A stretch of 55,153 nt of DNA from Patescibacteria group bacterium (lineage in GTDB: Bacteria > Patescibacteriota > Minisyncoccia > Phycocordibacterales > JAKFXT01): positions 1-55,153 of the forward strand of contig JAKFXT010000019.1 in assembly GCA_021731245.1 (NCBI GenBank), given 5' to 3'. Both the position numbers and the translations under genes were made by a program. The notes under the pieces were generated by a model that searched no databases, had not been told where the DNA came from, and worked only from the letters and a program-made list of their open reading frames with translations. Positions 29,943 to 38,902 of this stretch are shown here, piece after piece (the first letter of the stretch is position 1; every line of letters starts with the position of its first letter).

Positions 29943-30950
29943 TTATTGTACCGTAGTATTCGTTTCTGTAGAAATCACCGTACTGCTTGTTGTTGTTGCT
30001 CCCATTTGTCCTTGGAGAGATGTTACAGCTTTTCTTAGGTGTTCATTCGCTTCTTTTATTTTCTCATTAACCTTTTTAGTCGCTTCTTTTAGAGCTTCAA
30101 CTTGGCTTTTTGGATCAGTTGATGATGCCATGTTTCCAAAAGTAGAACTAATATTGCTTATACCGTTCTTAGCGTCAGTAATTGCAATCGTTGCAGTTGC
30201 GAGTTCCGCTTCCGCTGTCGCTGTATTGCCTCCGGCTGCTTTTATTTTTTCAACTCGGCTTTGAATTCTAGCGGAAAGTTTCTCAATACGTTCAATTGCG
30301 GCGGTTAAACGCTTAACTACGTTTTCAACCATGTTGGCCACACGCTCGAGCGCCTTTTGTTTCATTTCTTCGCGACGAACATCGGTTGAAGAAGCGATTT
30401 TCATTTTGCGATCTTCCAAAATCTTTTTTATATCCTCACGACTTTCTTCGCGACGGTCCTTTATGTCTTGGAAACCAGTTTCACGCTCCAATTTTATTTT
30501 CTCTTGCGCCTCTACTCTAAGATTCTTATTATCGAGTCTCATTGCTTCCGCCTTAACTTTAAGAGAAGCTTTTTCTTCTATTGTGAGACCGTCTTCACGA
30601 GCTGTTTGTACAGTGCCTTTAAGTTCCATACGATTCTCTTTTACTTCTCCTTTCAGATCTAAACGTGTGTCTTTATTTGTATTGATGACATCCTTTTTTA
30701 TAGCATTTACATCTTGTCTTTTTTCTTGCTGGACATTCTTGATAAGATTTTTATTTTTTTGAGCATTTTCCATGGCACGAGCCTTCATTTCAGGGGTCAT
30801 AATGACCGGAGCTGGCTTTATTTTAGGCGCTGGGAGAACATCTCCGCCAGTTTGGGCAGGATCTGCATTCTCAGTTTCAGCTTTAACGAAGACGGCCCCA
30901 CCAAAAAGTATAGAAAGGCCTATGATGATAGCTAATATATTTTTCTGCAT
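29943..30950 (-). CDS. secreted coiled-coil protein of unknown function
   Basis: The 335-residue product has a signal peptide (NILAIIIGLSILFGGAVFVKA) and a mature part that is almost wholly charged helix. Heptad-like stretches rich in Lys, Glu and Arg run from about residue 55 to 230 (REDIKKILEDRKMKIASSTD in the middle). A less charged coiled coil with ATAEAELATATIAITDAK follows, and the tail is Thr/Ser-rich. No enzymatic motif is seen. A structural or adhesive surface role is possible. It precedes the 29552 membrane protein gene. Confidence 0.65.
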   Translation of the reverse strand: MQKNILAIIIGLSILFGGAVFVKAETENADPAQTGGDVLPAPKIKPAPVIMTPEMKARAMENAQKNKNLIKNVQQEKRQDVNAIKKDVINTNKDTRLDLKGEVKENRMELKGTVQTAREDGLTIEEKASLKVKAEAMRLDNKNLRVEAQEKIKLERETGFQDIKDRREESREDIKKILEDRKMKIASSTDVRREEMKQKALERVANMVENVVKRLTAAIERIEKLSARIQSRVEKIKAAGGNTATAEAELATATIAITDAKNGISNISSTFGNMASSTDPKSQVEALKEATKKVNEKIKEANEHLRKAVTSLQGQMGATTTSSTVISTETNTTVQ

Positions 30951-31047
30951 AATTTATAAGTTAGGTATTAATACTGATTCGAACCAATACATTATATAAC
31001 ACTCAAATTGAGTGTTAAAATTTCTTTTTGTTGATAACAAAAAAGGG

Positions 31048-31572
31048 TTATTTTTTGAATTCTTTGTTGTAAAGTTCAATGGATTTTGCAAAAGCTGCTT
31101 TTGCGTCCTCTGATGTGCCAAATCCCTTAACCTCGACTACCTTGTTTTGTAGTTTCTTATAAGTTGAGTAGAAATGCTCTATTTCTTTAAGGGTGTGCTT
31201 GTTTATATCCTTCAAATCCTGGATTTCGCTCCAGCGAGGGTCATCTGTTGGTACGGCTATGACTTTGTCGTCTCCTTCTCCGCTATCAATCATTTTTAAG
31301 AGGGCGATTGGTCTTGCGTGAACAAGAATACCCGGTAGTAGTGGGTAAGTAGTAAGCAGAATTACGTCGAGAGCATCCCCATCTTCCCATAGAGTTTGCG
31401 GAACAAATCCATAATCAAAAGGAAAGTCTTGTGCAGTGTGCGCCACGCGATCAAGCGCAATAAGACCAGATTTTTTGTCTATCTCGTATTTGTTTTTTGA
31501 GCCCTTATTTATCTCTACGATTACATTGAGCTCGTCTTTTGTTCCTGGTTCTATATCGTGCCAAAGATTCAT
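31048..31572 (-). CDS. ppa: inorganic pyrophosphatase
   Basis: Type I soluble pyrophosphatase that hydrolyses PPi and drives nucleic-acid and aminoacyl-tRNA synthesis. The 174 residues contain the Mg-binding signature DGDALDVILL (about 64-73, consensus DGDPxDVxV), YEIDKKSGLIALDR (substrate Lys/Glu), PFDYGFVPQTL, and DDPRWSEIQDL. TAATAT (31580-31585) ends 7 bases before the ATG, so it has its own leaderless promoter. Confidence 0.96.
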   Translation of the reverse strand: MNLWHDIEPGTKDELNVIVEINKGSKNKYEIDKKSGLIALDRVAHTAQDFPFDYGFVPQTLWEDGDALDVILLTTYPLLPGILVHARPIALLKMIDSGEGDDKVIAVPTDDPRWSEIQDLKDINKHTLKEIEHFYSTYKKLQNKVVEVKGFGTSEDAKAAFAKSIELYNKEFKK

Positions 31573-31626
31573 ATTTTTTATATTACTAAATAGTTTATCT
31601 ATTCTAGGTTTTTTTGACTATAAATA

Positions 31627-31665
31627 CAAATCCCTCCGCAAGTTTAAAACTTGCGGAGGGATTTG
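31627..31665 (-). terminator. 19-bp hairpin terminator of nusA
   Basis: CAAATCCCTCCGCAAGTTT (31627-31645) pairs perfectly with 31647-31665 around a single base (31646), so a few inner pairs must open to form a loop. It lies 17 bases after the nusA stop codon and is followed on the minus strand by TATTTATAG. Confidence 0.8.
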
Positions 31666-31682
31666 ATTTTAGATTTTTATTT

Positions 31683-32843
31683 TTATGCAGAGACTTCTCC
31701 TTCTTCTTCAGAACTAGCCACACTTTCTCCAGCGAGAGAGGCTATATCAATGCGCCAACCGGTAAGCTTTGCAGCAAGACGAACATTTTGTCCGCCTTTT
31801 CCAATTGCAAGGGATTGTTGATCCTCGGAAACTATAACTTTTGCTTGATGGGTTTCAGAATCTATTTTAACTTCCAGTACTTTAGCAGGGGAAAGGGCGT
31901 CTTCAATAAACTTTTTAGGATCTTCTGACCACTCTATAACATCGATTTTTTCTCCACCCAATTCACTCATAACGGTAGAAACACGTACCCCACGTTGCCC
32001 CACCATTGAACCTACTGGATCAATATGAGGGTCGCTCGACGCTACTCCTACTTTTGAGCGAGAGCCAGCTTCTCTTGCAATTGATTTTATTTCTACGATT
32101 CCGTTACTAATCTCAGGTGTTTCTTGTTCAAAAAGTTTTGCTAAAAACTTAGGGTGTGAGCGAGAAAGCTTTAAGAAAACTCCACGAGGAGATTCTTCTA
32201 CAGCAAAAAGATACGCTCTTATGCGCTCACCTTGTTTGTAGCGCTCACCAGGGATTTGTTCTTCATAAGAAAGAACCCCCACCGCACGGCCCAAATTTAT
32301 AAAAAGGGCACCGCGCTCTATTCTTTCAACGGTTCCAGCTACGATTTCTCCTTCGCGTTTACCGAATTCTGAAACAACTGAAACTTTTTCAGCTTCACGA
32401 ATCTTTTGAATTATGACTTGTTTGGCTGTTTGAGCGGCAATGCGTCCAAAGTCAGACTTTGTTTCAAGAGGGAAGGTCACTTCTTCATCAAGTAGAGCGT
32501 CTCTCTTAATGCGCTTAGCATCAGATAGTAAAATGTGATGATCTTCATTAAAACGTGGACGAAAATCTTCTGGATCTGCCTCTTTTTCACCATTTAATTC
32601 CGCTTCTACTTCGTCCGGCATCTTTACGCGAGTTTCATCAACTACGAGTTTTACCTGTTCAAAGTTTAAAGAACCAGAACTTGTACTAAAGTGGGCGCGA
32701 ACAATTTGCCCCTTTTTTCCATATTCTTTACGATAAGCCGTTGCAAAGGAAGCTTCGATTGCTTCTACTATTTTTTCTCTTGGAATACCCCTATCGCTCT
32801 CCAATTCATTTAAGACTGAATTTATAACTTTTAAATCAAACAT
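31683..32843 (-). CDS. nusA: transcription termination/antitermination factor NusA
   Basis: RNA-polymerase-binding factor controlling pausing, termination and antitermination. The 386 residues show the N-terminal polymerase-binding domain (FDLKVINSVLNELESDRGIPRE, IEASFATAYRKEYG), S1 domain (EGEIVAGTVERIERGALFINLG), KH1 (IDPVGSMVGQRGVRVSTVMSELGGEKIDVIEW) and KH2 (SLAIGKGGQNVRLAAKLTGWRIDI). It stops soon after KH2, without the acidic repeats of E. coli NusA, as in Gram-positives. TAAAAT (32853-32858) ends 9 bases before the ATG. It is monocistronic here, without the usual rimP or infB partners. Confidence 0.96.
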   Translation of the reverse strand: MFDLKVINSVLNELESDRGIPREKIVEAIEASFATAYRKEYGKKGQIVRAHFSTSSGSLNFEQVKLVVDETRVKMPDEVEAELNGEKEADPEDFRPRFNEDHHILLSDAKRIKRDALLDEEVTFPLETKSDFGRIAAQTAKQVIIQKIREAEKVSVVSEFGKREGEIVAGTVERIERGALFINLGRAVGVLSYEEQIPGERYKQGERIRAYLFAVEESPRGVFLKLSRSHPKFLAKLFEQETPEISNGIVEIKSIAREAGSRSKVGVASSDPHIDPVGSMVGQRGVRVSTVMSELGGEKIDVIEWSEDPKKFIEDALSPAKVLEVKIDSETHQAKVIVSEDQQSLAIGKGGQNVRLAAKLTGWRIDIASLAGESVASSEEEGEVSA

Positions 32844-33014
32844 AATAATTTTATTTTAGCTTTTAGTTAAAAAAATAAGCCCGCAGGGAAGCGGACTATC
32901 AGGAACATCTATATATACTAGCATATACGGTATTTTTGTCAAACTCACTTTTTGTACCACTGTATCCCCATATTTAAAGATAATTTAAGCATTAGTTATA
33001 TATAATAGATACAA

Positions 33015-33347
33015 ATGAGTCTTTCTGATGAATTTTTTAAAGAAGAAGATCAAAGTAAAACCCCTCTGGCTAAGTGGCTTGTTCTCACAATAGTTTTTTT
33101 ATTTTTAGTATGGCTCATATGGGCAATTTTCTTTGGCGGTTTATTTAAAAAGAAAGAAGAGAAGGGATGGCCAACTACAATAGAAGAAAAAAAGGAAGTT
33201 CTAGATAATTTAAGTTTAGGAACTTCTTCTCCACCAATCTCAGTTTCTGAAAAAAAGAAAGTTTTGGAGAATCTTTCCAAAAAATCAGTAAAAACACCCG
33301 TAATGTCCGACGAAGAAAAATTCAAAGCTCTGCAGGGTCTCCAATAA
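33015..33347 (+). CDS. small membrane protein with repeated EKxxxLxxL motif
   Basis: The 110-residue product has a charged N-terminus, one membrane helix (about 20-42, WLVLTIVFLFLVWLIWAIFFGG) and a tail with three imperfect copies of one unit: EEKKEVLDNLS, SEKKKVLENLS and DEEKFKALQGL, separated by Ser/Pro/Thr spacers. The repeat looks like a short helical protein-binding motif. A TATAAT at 33001-33006 ends 8 bases before ATG. It precedes the pilus operon but has its own promoter and no proven link to it. Confidence 0.65.
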   Translation: MSLSDEFFKEEDQSKTPLAKWLVLTIVFLFLVWLIWAIFFGGLFKKKEEKGWPTTIEEKKEVLDNLSLGTSSPPISVSEKKKVLENLSKKSVKTPVMSDEEKFKALQGLQ

Positions 33348-33391
33348 AAGTATTTTTGTGCACAAGTTTGAGAAATTTATTTTCTTACCTC

Positions 33392-33400
33392 TGATATAAT
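33392..33400 (+). promoter_or_regulatory. extended -10 promoter of the pilus operon
   Basis: TGATATAAT is a consensus extended -10. Transcription would begin near 33407, giving about 33 bases of leader before ATG 33440 with GGGGAGG at 33414-33420. The in-frame TTG at 33404 would lie upstream of that start point. Confidence 0.65.
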
Positions 33401-33439
33401 TGTTTGGAAAGAAGGGGAGGGCTCTTTCTCTATATTTTT

Positions 33440-35200
33440 ATGCATATACAAGAGGATCAATTAAAAGAATTTATTCTTGATTCTGGATTAGTCTCGCGAA
33501 GCGATTTCGAAGTTGCTGAAAAAGAGGCGATAAGTAAAGACCAGAACGTTGGGCAAATATTGATTTCGTCAGGCAAACTTTCGGAAGATGATTTGCGCCG
33601 TATACAAGCTTATATTCTTGGTATTCCTTTTGTAAATTTAAAAGGCCAGAAAATAGATTTTGAAATTTTAAATCTTATACCAGAGCCTATTGCTCGCAAT
33701 CATAATATTGTCAGTTTCAGAAAAGATAAAACCTCTCTTGAGGTTGCGATGTTAGACACGGAAGATTTGGGGGCAATTGATTTCGTTAAAAAGAAAGTGG
33801 GTCTAAAGGTTTTGCCACGTTTAACTGATACCGAATCGATGAAATCGGTTCTACTTCAATATCAAAAGTCACTGAAAGCAGAATTTGGCGACATAATCCA
33901 AAAGGAAAGTGACACACTTAAAACTTTGATGGAGGAAGCGGGAGGCGAGGAGGCCTCGGCTAAAGATTTGAAGAAATTGGCCGAAGATTTGCCTGTCGTT
34001 CGCATCGTGGACTCTCTTTTAAAGCATGCAATTATTCAAGATGCTTCCGACATTCATATTGAACCTATGGAAAATCAAGTTTTGGTTCGCTATAGAATAG
34101 ATGGAATGCTCCATGATGCTATGGTTCTGCCGAAAGCGGCAGGATCCTCAATCACCGCTCGTATAAAGGTGCTTTCAAATTTGAAACTTGATGAAAAGCG
34201 TCTTCCACAAGACGGACGCTTCAAAGTGGAATCAGAATCTCAAAAAGTTTCATTCCGTGTCTCGGTTTTACCGACTTATTTTGGTGAAAAAACTGTAATG
34301 CGCTTACTTAAAGAAAACGCTGGGGGATTTACTTTGGAAGGACTTGGGTTTCATGGGGAAGGATTAGAACTTATTCATGAAGCAACACAACTTTCTAGCG
34401 GAATGATTTTAACAACTGGACCAACAGGAAGCGGTAAAACCACCACACTTTATACTTTGCTCGATATTTTAAATACGCCGGATGTGAACATTTCAACAAT
34501 TGAGGACCCTATTGAATATCAAATGCCTCGCATTAATCAAACTCAAGTAAAATCAGAAATTGGTTTTAATTTTGCGTCCGGCCTCCGAACTCTAGTTCGC
34601 CAAGATCCGGACATAATAATGGTTGGTGAAATTCGTGATGAGGAAACAGCTTCTCTTGCGATTAACGCTGCCTTAACTGGTCACTTGGTGCTTTCTACTT
34701 TGCACACCAATTCCGCAGCAGGTGCCATACCTCGTCTTATAGATATGAAAGCTGAGCCATTTCTTTTGGTTTCAACAATTAAAGTTATTATTGCGCAAAG
34801 ATTGCTTCGTCGTCTTACGGCAAACAAGGAAGAGCATAAATTAACAAAAGCTGAAATTGAACAGTTAGGAAAAAGAGTTGATTTGGAAAGAATACTAACT
34901 TTTCTTAAAAAAGAAAAAATAGTCCCTGCGAACGCTTCTTGGGAAAGCGTGCCATTTTTTAGACCAAAGCCATCTAAAGATTCTGAAGACGGTTATGGCG
35001 GACGCGTTTCTATTCACGAAGTTTTGAAAATGACTACGACAATAAAAGAAATGATAATGAAAGGAGCGACAGCTGACCAAATTGAAGTTCAGGCTAAAAA
35101 AGACGGAATGATGACAATGCTTGAGGATGGAATATTCCAAGCAGTTAACGGGCTTACTACTATTGAAGAAGTTTTGCGTGTCGTAAATAGTGAACAATAA
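33440..35200 (+). CDS. pilB: type IV pilus assembly ATPase PilB
   Basis: GspE/PilB-family motor ATPase that polymerises pilin at the inner membrane. The product is 586 residues. The N-terminal MshEN domain (about 1-140: LVSRSDFEVAEKEA, ILGIPFVNLKG) is followed by the ATPase core with Walker A TTGPTGSGKTTTLY, Asp box STIEDPIEYQMP, Walker B RQDPDIIMVGEIRDEETA and His box ALTGHLVLSTLHTN. The usual four-cysteine zinc element of PilB after RLL is absent (RLLRRLTANKEEH). It is first of five genes reading into pilC and three prepilin-like genes; no pilT retraction ATPase is in the window. Confidence 0.95.
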   Translation: MHIQEDQLKEFILDSGLVSRSDFEVAEKEAISKDQNVGQILISSGKLSEDDLRRIQAYILGIPFVNLKGQKIDFEILNLIPEPIARNHNIVSFRKDKTSLEVAMLDTEDLGAIDFVKKKVGLKVLPRLTDTESMKSVLLQYQKSLKAEFGDIIQKESDTLKTLMEEAGGEEASAKDLKKLAEDLPVVRIVDSLLKHAIIQDASDIHIEPMENQVLVRYRIDGMLHDAMVLPKAAGSSITARIKVLSNLKLDEKRLPQDGRFKVESESQKVSFRVSVLPTYFGEKTVMRLLKENAGGFTLEGLGFHGEGLELIHEATQLSSGMILTTGPTGSGKTTTLYTLLDILNTPDVNISTIEDPIEYQMPRINQTQVKSEIGFNFASGLRTLVRQDPDIIMVGEIRDEETASLAINAALTGHLVLSTLHTNSAAGAIPRLIDMKAEPFLLVSTIKVIIAQRLLRRLTANKEEHKLTKAEIEQLGKRVDLERILTFLKKEKIVPANASWESVPFFRPKPSKDSEDGYGGRVSIHEVLKMTTTIKEMIMKGATADQIEVQAKKDGMMTMLEDGIFQAVNGLTTIEEVLRVVNSEQ

Positions 35201-35207
35201 AATCAAA

Positions 35208-36428
35208 ATGTCTAAATTTAATGTAAAAGTTATTAATAAAACTGGCGGAATTGAAAGTAGGGTAATTGAAACTGTTTCAAAAGTAGCGCTTTATGAAGAA
35301 ATTAGACGAGGTGGTGGAAAGTTGGTTTCTGCTAGAGAAGTTTCTGAATTTGGTTTTCAAGTAATTTTAGACAAGATAGATTCATTTTTAAGTCGCATAA
35401 AGTTGCAAGACAAAATAATGTTTGCGAGAAACATTTCCGCCATGCTTTCCGCGGGACTGGCTCTTTCTCGCGCCATTATGATAATGGAAAGACAAACTAA
35501 AAATAAAAAGTTCAAAGTCATTCTGCAAGATATCAATGAAGAAATAAGTAAAGGAAGTACTTTTTCTCAGGGTTTGGCTAAATATCCAAAAGTTTTTTCT
35601 AAGCTACTTGTTTCCATGGTTAAAGCGGGAGAAGAAACAGGAAGCCTGGCTGATTCTTTGCTAGTCGTTTCTGATGAAATGGAAAAAAGTTATATGCTTC
35701 AGAAAAAAATAAAAGGGGCGATGTTGTATCCTGCAATTATTCTTACTGCCATGGTCGGAATTGGTGTCTTGATGATGATTTACGTGGTGCCGTCTCTTAC
35801 GGCGACTTTTAAGGAGTTAAATGTTGCACTTCCAACTTCTACTCGCATCATAATTTTTATGAGTGATTTTCTTCAGTCACACATGATTCTTTTTCTTGTT
35901 TCTTTGGTTGGAGGAATATTTGGTTTAATTGGTCTTTCACGTACAAAAAAAGGATCTCGTCTACTCGATTACATTACTCCTAGGTTTCCTATTATCGGCA
36001 CTATAGTTCAGGAGTCTTATGCTGCAAGAACTTCTCGTACGCTCTCTTCTCTTTTATCAGCTGGAGTGGAAGTTATTACGGCCCTTACTATTACGAGAGA
36101 CGTTTTAGCTAACTCATATTATAAAGACGTTCTCTCTGAAGCGGAAAAAGTAATTCAAAAAGGAGCCCCTCTTTCGGAAGTGTTTCTAAAGCATGAAGAA
36201 ATTTACCCAATCTTGGTTGGAGAAATGATGAGCGTGGGAGACGAAACAGGGTCTATTGCTGACATGCTTTTAAAATTAGCCGTTTTTTATGAAACGGAAG
36301 TTGATCAAAAGACAAAAGATCTCTCCACTATAATAGAGCCGTTTCTGATGCTCTTTATAGGAAGCGCTGTCGGATTCTTTGCTGTTGCAATGATTTCTCC
36401 TACATATTCAGTTCTTACCAATCTTTAA
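35208..36428 (+). CDS. pilC: type IV pilus inner-membrane platform protein PilC
   Basis: GspF/PilC-family protein that couples the PilB motor to pilin insertion. The product is about 406 residues, with two GspF domains. The first has FARNISAMLSAGLALSRAI and MVKAGEETGSLADSL; the second has RTLSSLLSAGVEVITAL and MMSVGDETGSIADML. Three membrane helices (about 170-195, 215-240 and 380-403) are visible. ATG 35208 is 7 bases after the pilB stop; a GTG at 35190 would overlap it. Confidence 0.94.
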   Translation: MSKFNVKVINKTGGIESRVIETVSKVALYEEIRRGGGKLVSAREVSEFGFQVILDKIDSFLSRIKLQDKIMFARNISAMLSAGLALSRAIMIMERQTKNKKFKVILQDINEEISKGSTFSQGLAKYPKVFSKLLVSMVKAGEETGSLADSLLVVSDEMEKSYMLQKKIKGAMLYPAIILTAMVGIGVLMMIYVVPSLTATFKELNVALPTSTRIIIFMSDFLQSHMILFLVSLVGGIFGLIGLSRTKKGSRLLDYITPRFPIIGTIVQESYAARTSRTLSSLLSAGVEVITALTITRDVLANSYYKDVLSEAEKVIQKGAPLSEVFLKHEEIYPILVGEMMSVGDETGSIADMLLKLAVFYETEVDQKTKDLSTIIEPFLMLFIGSAVGFFAVAMISPTYSVLTNL

Positions 36429-36436
36429 TTCAATTT

Positions 36437-38269
36437 ATGAATAATAATTGGGGTAGTTGGAAAAAAAGAAAAAAGGCGGGGATGAGCCTAATGGAAATTA
36501 TTATTGGCGTTGCTGTTTTTCTTATTATCGCACTTTCTGTTTATCAAAGTTACGCTGGATTATTAAATTTAGTTAGAGTTTCTCGTGTAAAAATTACTGC
36601 AGCAAATTTAGCTAATGAGCAATTTGAAATAACTCGTAATTTACCATACACAGACGTTGGTGTGGTGGGGGGAGTTCCAAATGGAAAAATTCCCTCAACT
36701 CAAAATTTAACACGCGATGGAATTCCTTTTGTGGTTGAAGCTTTTGTTCGTAATACCGATGACCCTTTTGATGGAACGATAGGAGGCTCTCCAAATGACT
36801 TGTCTCCATCGGACTATAAACTTATTGAAATTAAAATTGATTGTCCGACTTGTAAAAATTTTACACCGCTAACTTTTGTGGGACGTGTTGCACCTAAAAA
36901 TTTGGAAGCGGCGTCCACTAACGGATCTTTATTTGTTCGTGTTTTCGATGCTAATGGCTTACCGGTGCCTCAAGCTGACGTACATATAGTCAATAATACA
37001 GTGAGTCCAGCGGTTAATTTAAATGAGGAAACAAATAATCAGGGAGTTTTCCAACTGATTGATGCTATTCCTGCCGTCGATACATATGACATTACTGTTA
37101 GTAAAACAGGATATTCAACCGAAGAGACGTATGCACCAGGGGGCGCGATTGTAGATGTTCCTAGTAAGGCGCATTCAACGGTAGTCCTTCAGAATGTAAC
37201 ACAAACAAGTTTTGCAATTGATAGGGTAAGTACTATTAATGTTGAAACACTGAGATCAAATTGTGCAGTTGTTCCAGATGTTGGATTTTCCATTGTAGGG
37301 GTAAAAACAATTGGAACTTTATCTGGCAATCCTGTCATTAAATACAGCTCCAATCAAACAACTAACGGTTCTGGAATTAGAACTATCTCAGATTTAGAGT
37401 GGGACACTTACAATATTTCTTTAAATGATGCGACATATGACCTTGCGGGCACAATTTCTCCATTGCCTGTCGCCCTTTCTCCTAATAGTAGTCAAAACGT
37501 AACTTTGATTGCTGCTAATAAAAATCCCAACTCCCTTTTGATTACTGTGAAAGACGCAGCGACAGGGCTTCCTGTGACCGATGCATCAGTGCAATTAATC
37601 GACGGGGGCGCATATGATGTCACAAAAGTTACTAACCAAGGTTTTCTTAATCAGACTGATTGGCAAGGAGGTGGAAGCCAAGATGATTTTGTAAACGATA
37701 ATACTAAATATTTCAGCAGTGATGGAAACGTTGAGGACAATAGTCCTTCTGGGGAATTAGGTTTAAAGCAGGTTTTCGGGCTTTATCAAACCCACGGTGA
37801 ATTAATTTCCTCAACTTTTGACACAGGCTCTCTAAGTAATTTTTACCAATTGCTCTGGGTTCCTAATAATCAACCTGTTGAAACAGGAAGTCCTAATGTT
37901 CGCTTCCAAATAGCGACAGCAACTACAAGTGATGCAGGGACAGTCTGGGATTTTAAGGGACCAGATGGAACAGCTTCAACTTACTTCACTACAGGTAATC
38001 AAAATATACATTCCTCACACAATGGAGACAGATATTTACGTTACAAATTAATAATGGATACGGCCGACAATACTTTTACTCCAAGTGTTGGTGATGTTTC
38101 CTTCACCTTTACATCTTCTTGTGTGCCACCTGGACAAGTTCTTTTCGACGGTCTTTCAAATGGCACCTATACGTACGCTGTTACTAAAACGGGGTATCAA
38201 ACTCATACAGCCAATGTTGATGTAAATAATAATTGGCAGAATCAAGATGTTATTTTCCAGCCTGAATAA
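36437..38269 (+). CDS. large prepilin-like protein with carboxypeptidase-regulatory-like repeats
   Basis: The 610-residue product begins with a prepilin signal: basic leader WGSWKKRKKAG, then MSLMEIIIGVAVFLIIALSV with Glu at +5, to be cut by PilD after Gly. A large extracellular region follows. Three or so Ig-like segments have the carboxypeptidase-regulatory-like pattern (GSLFVRVFDANGLPVPQADVHI ending TYDITVSKTGYS; LLITVKDAATGLPVTDASV), and the end is GTYTYAVTKTGYQTHTANVDV. At over four times pilin size it resembles tip or minor pilins of the PilV type with an adhesive head. A CPTCK pair (about 131-135) may bind metal or form a disulfide. Confidence 0.8.
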   Translation: MNNNWGSWKKRKKAGMSLMEIIIGVAVFLIIALSVYQSYAGLLNLVRVSRVKITAANLANEQFEITRNLPYTDVGVVGGVPNGKIPSTQNLTRDGIPFVVEAFVRNTDDPFDGTIGGSPNDLSPSDYKLIEIKIDCPTCKNFTPLTFVGRVAPKNLEAASTNGSLFVRVFDANGLPVPQADVHIVNNTVSPAVNLNEETNNQGVFQLIDAIPAVDTYDITVSKTGYSTEETYAPGGAIVDVPSKAHSTVVLQNVTQTSFAIDRVSTINVETLRSNCAVVPDVGFSIVGVKTIGTLSGNPVIKYSSNQTTNGSGIRTISDLEWDTYNISLNDATYDLAGTISPLPVALSPNSSQNVTLIAANKNPNSLLITVKDAATGLPVTDASVQLIDGGAYDVTKVTNQGFLNQTDWQGGGSQDDFVNDNTKYFSSDGNVEDNSPSGELGLKQVFGLYQTHGELISSTFDTGSLSNFYQLLWVPNNQPVETGSPNVRFQIATATTSDAGTVWDFKGPDGTASTYFTTGNQNIHSSHNGDRYLRYKLIMDTADNTFTPSVGDVSFTFTSSCVPPGQVLFDGLSNGTYTYAVTKTGYQTHTANVDVNNNWQNQDVIFQPE

Positions 38270-38272
38270 AGT

Positions 38273-38902
38273 ATGCAGAAAAATATGAAAAATTTTTATA
38301 AAACCAACAAAGGAGCTACGATTACAGAAATTCTTGTAACCATTGCTGTTTTGGCACTAGTCATAAACGCCGTCGCCTCTTTTAGTGCTGATATTTTTCG
38401 TTTTTCTGGGACAATTTATAATTCTGTTCAAGCTCAGCAAGACGCTCGTAATGTTTTGCGTCAAATGGCTTTTGAACTTCGAACTACTTCTCCATCGAGC
38501 ACAGGGGCGTATGCTTTAGCTGAAGTTTCTGCGAATAGAATCCGCTTTTACAGTGATATTGATAATGATGGATTAAAGGAAGAGGTCATCTACTATTTAT
38601 CGGCTAATGGAAAAACTTTATATAAAAATGTAAGAAAGCCAACTGGTGCCCCGCTTCAATATGTAGGAAATTTCAGTACTTCAACTGTAGCAAGCGATAT
38701 TGTAAACGGGGCAACGCCAATATTTACTTATTATGACACTAATTACGATGGTACAACTGGCTCTCTTGCTCAACCAGTTAATATTTTGTCAGTTCGTCTT
38801 TTGAAAATAGAAATTATTATTGAAAGAGATCCAAATCGCGCTCCTGTACCAATAGTTGTTTCGACTCAAGTTTCATTACGTAATTTGAAAGATAACTTAT
38901 GA
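38273..38902 (+). CDS. minor prepilin (PilW/PilJ-like)
   Basis: The 209-residue product has leader MKNFYKTNKG, cleavage site before ATITEILVTIAVLALVINAV (Glu +5), and a C-terminal domain of about 160 residues. FSGTIYNSVQAQQDARNVLRQMAFELRTTS is typical of GspJ/PilW-type minor pilins, which sit near the pilus tip. SDIDNDGLKEEVIYYL resembles a calcium-binding DxDxDG loop. ATG 38285 is an alternative start with a better-length leader. It ends in ATGA, overlapping the next gene by 4 bases. Confidence 0.8.
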   Translation: MQKNMKNFYKTNKGATITEILVTIAVLALVINAVASFSADIFRFSGTIYNSVQAQQDARNVLRQMAFELRTTSPSSTGAYALAEVSANRIRFYSDIDNDGLKEEVIYYLSANGKTLYKNVRKPTGAPLQYVGNFSTSTVASDIVNGATPIFTYYDTNYDGTTGSLAQPVNILSVRLLKIEIIIERDPNRAPVPIVVSTQVSLRNLKDNL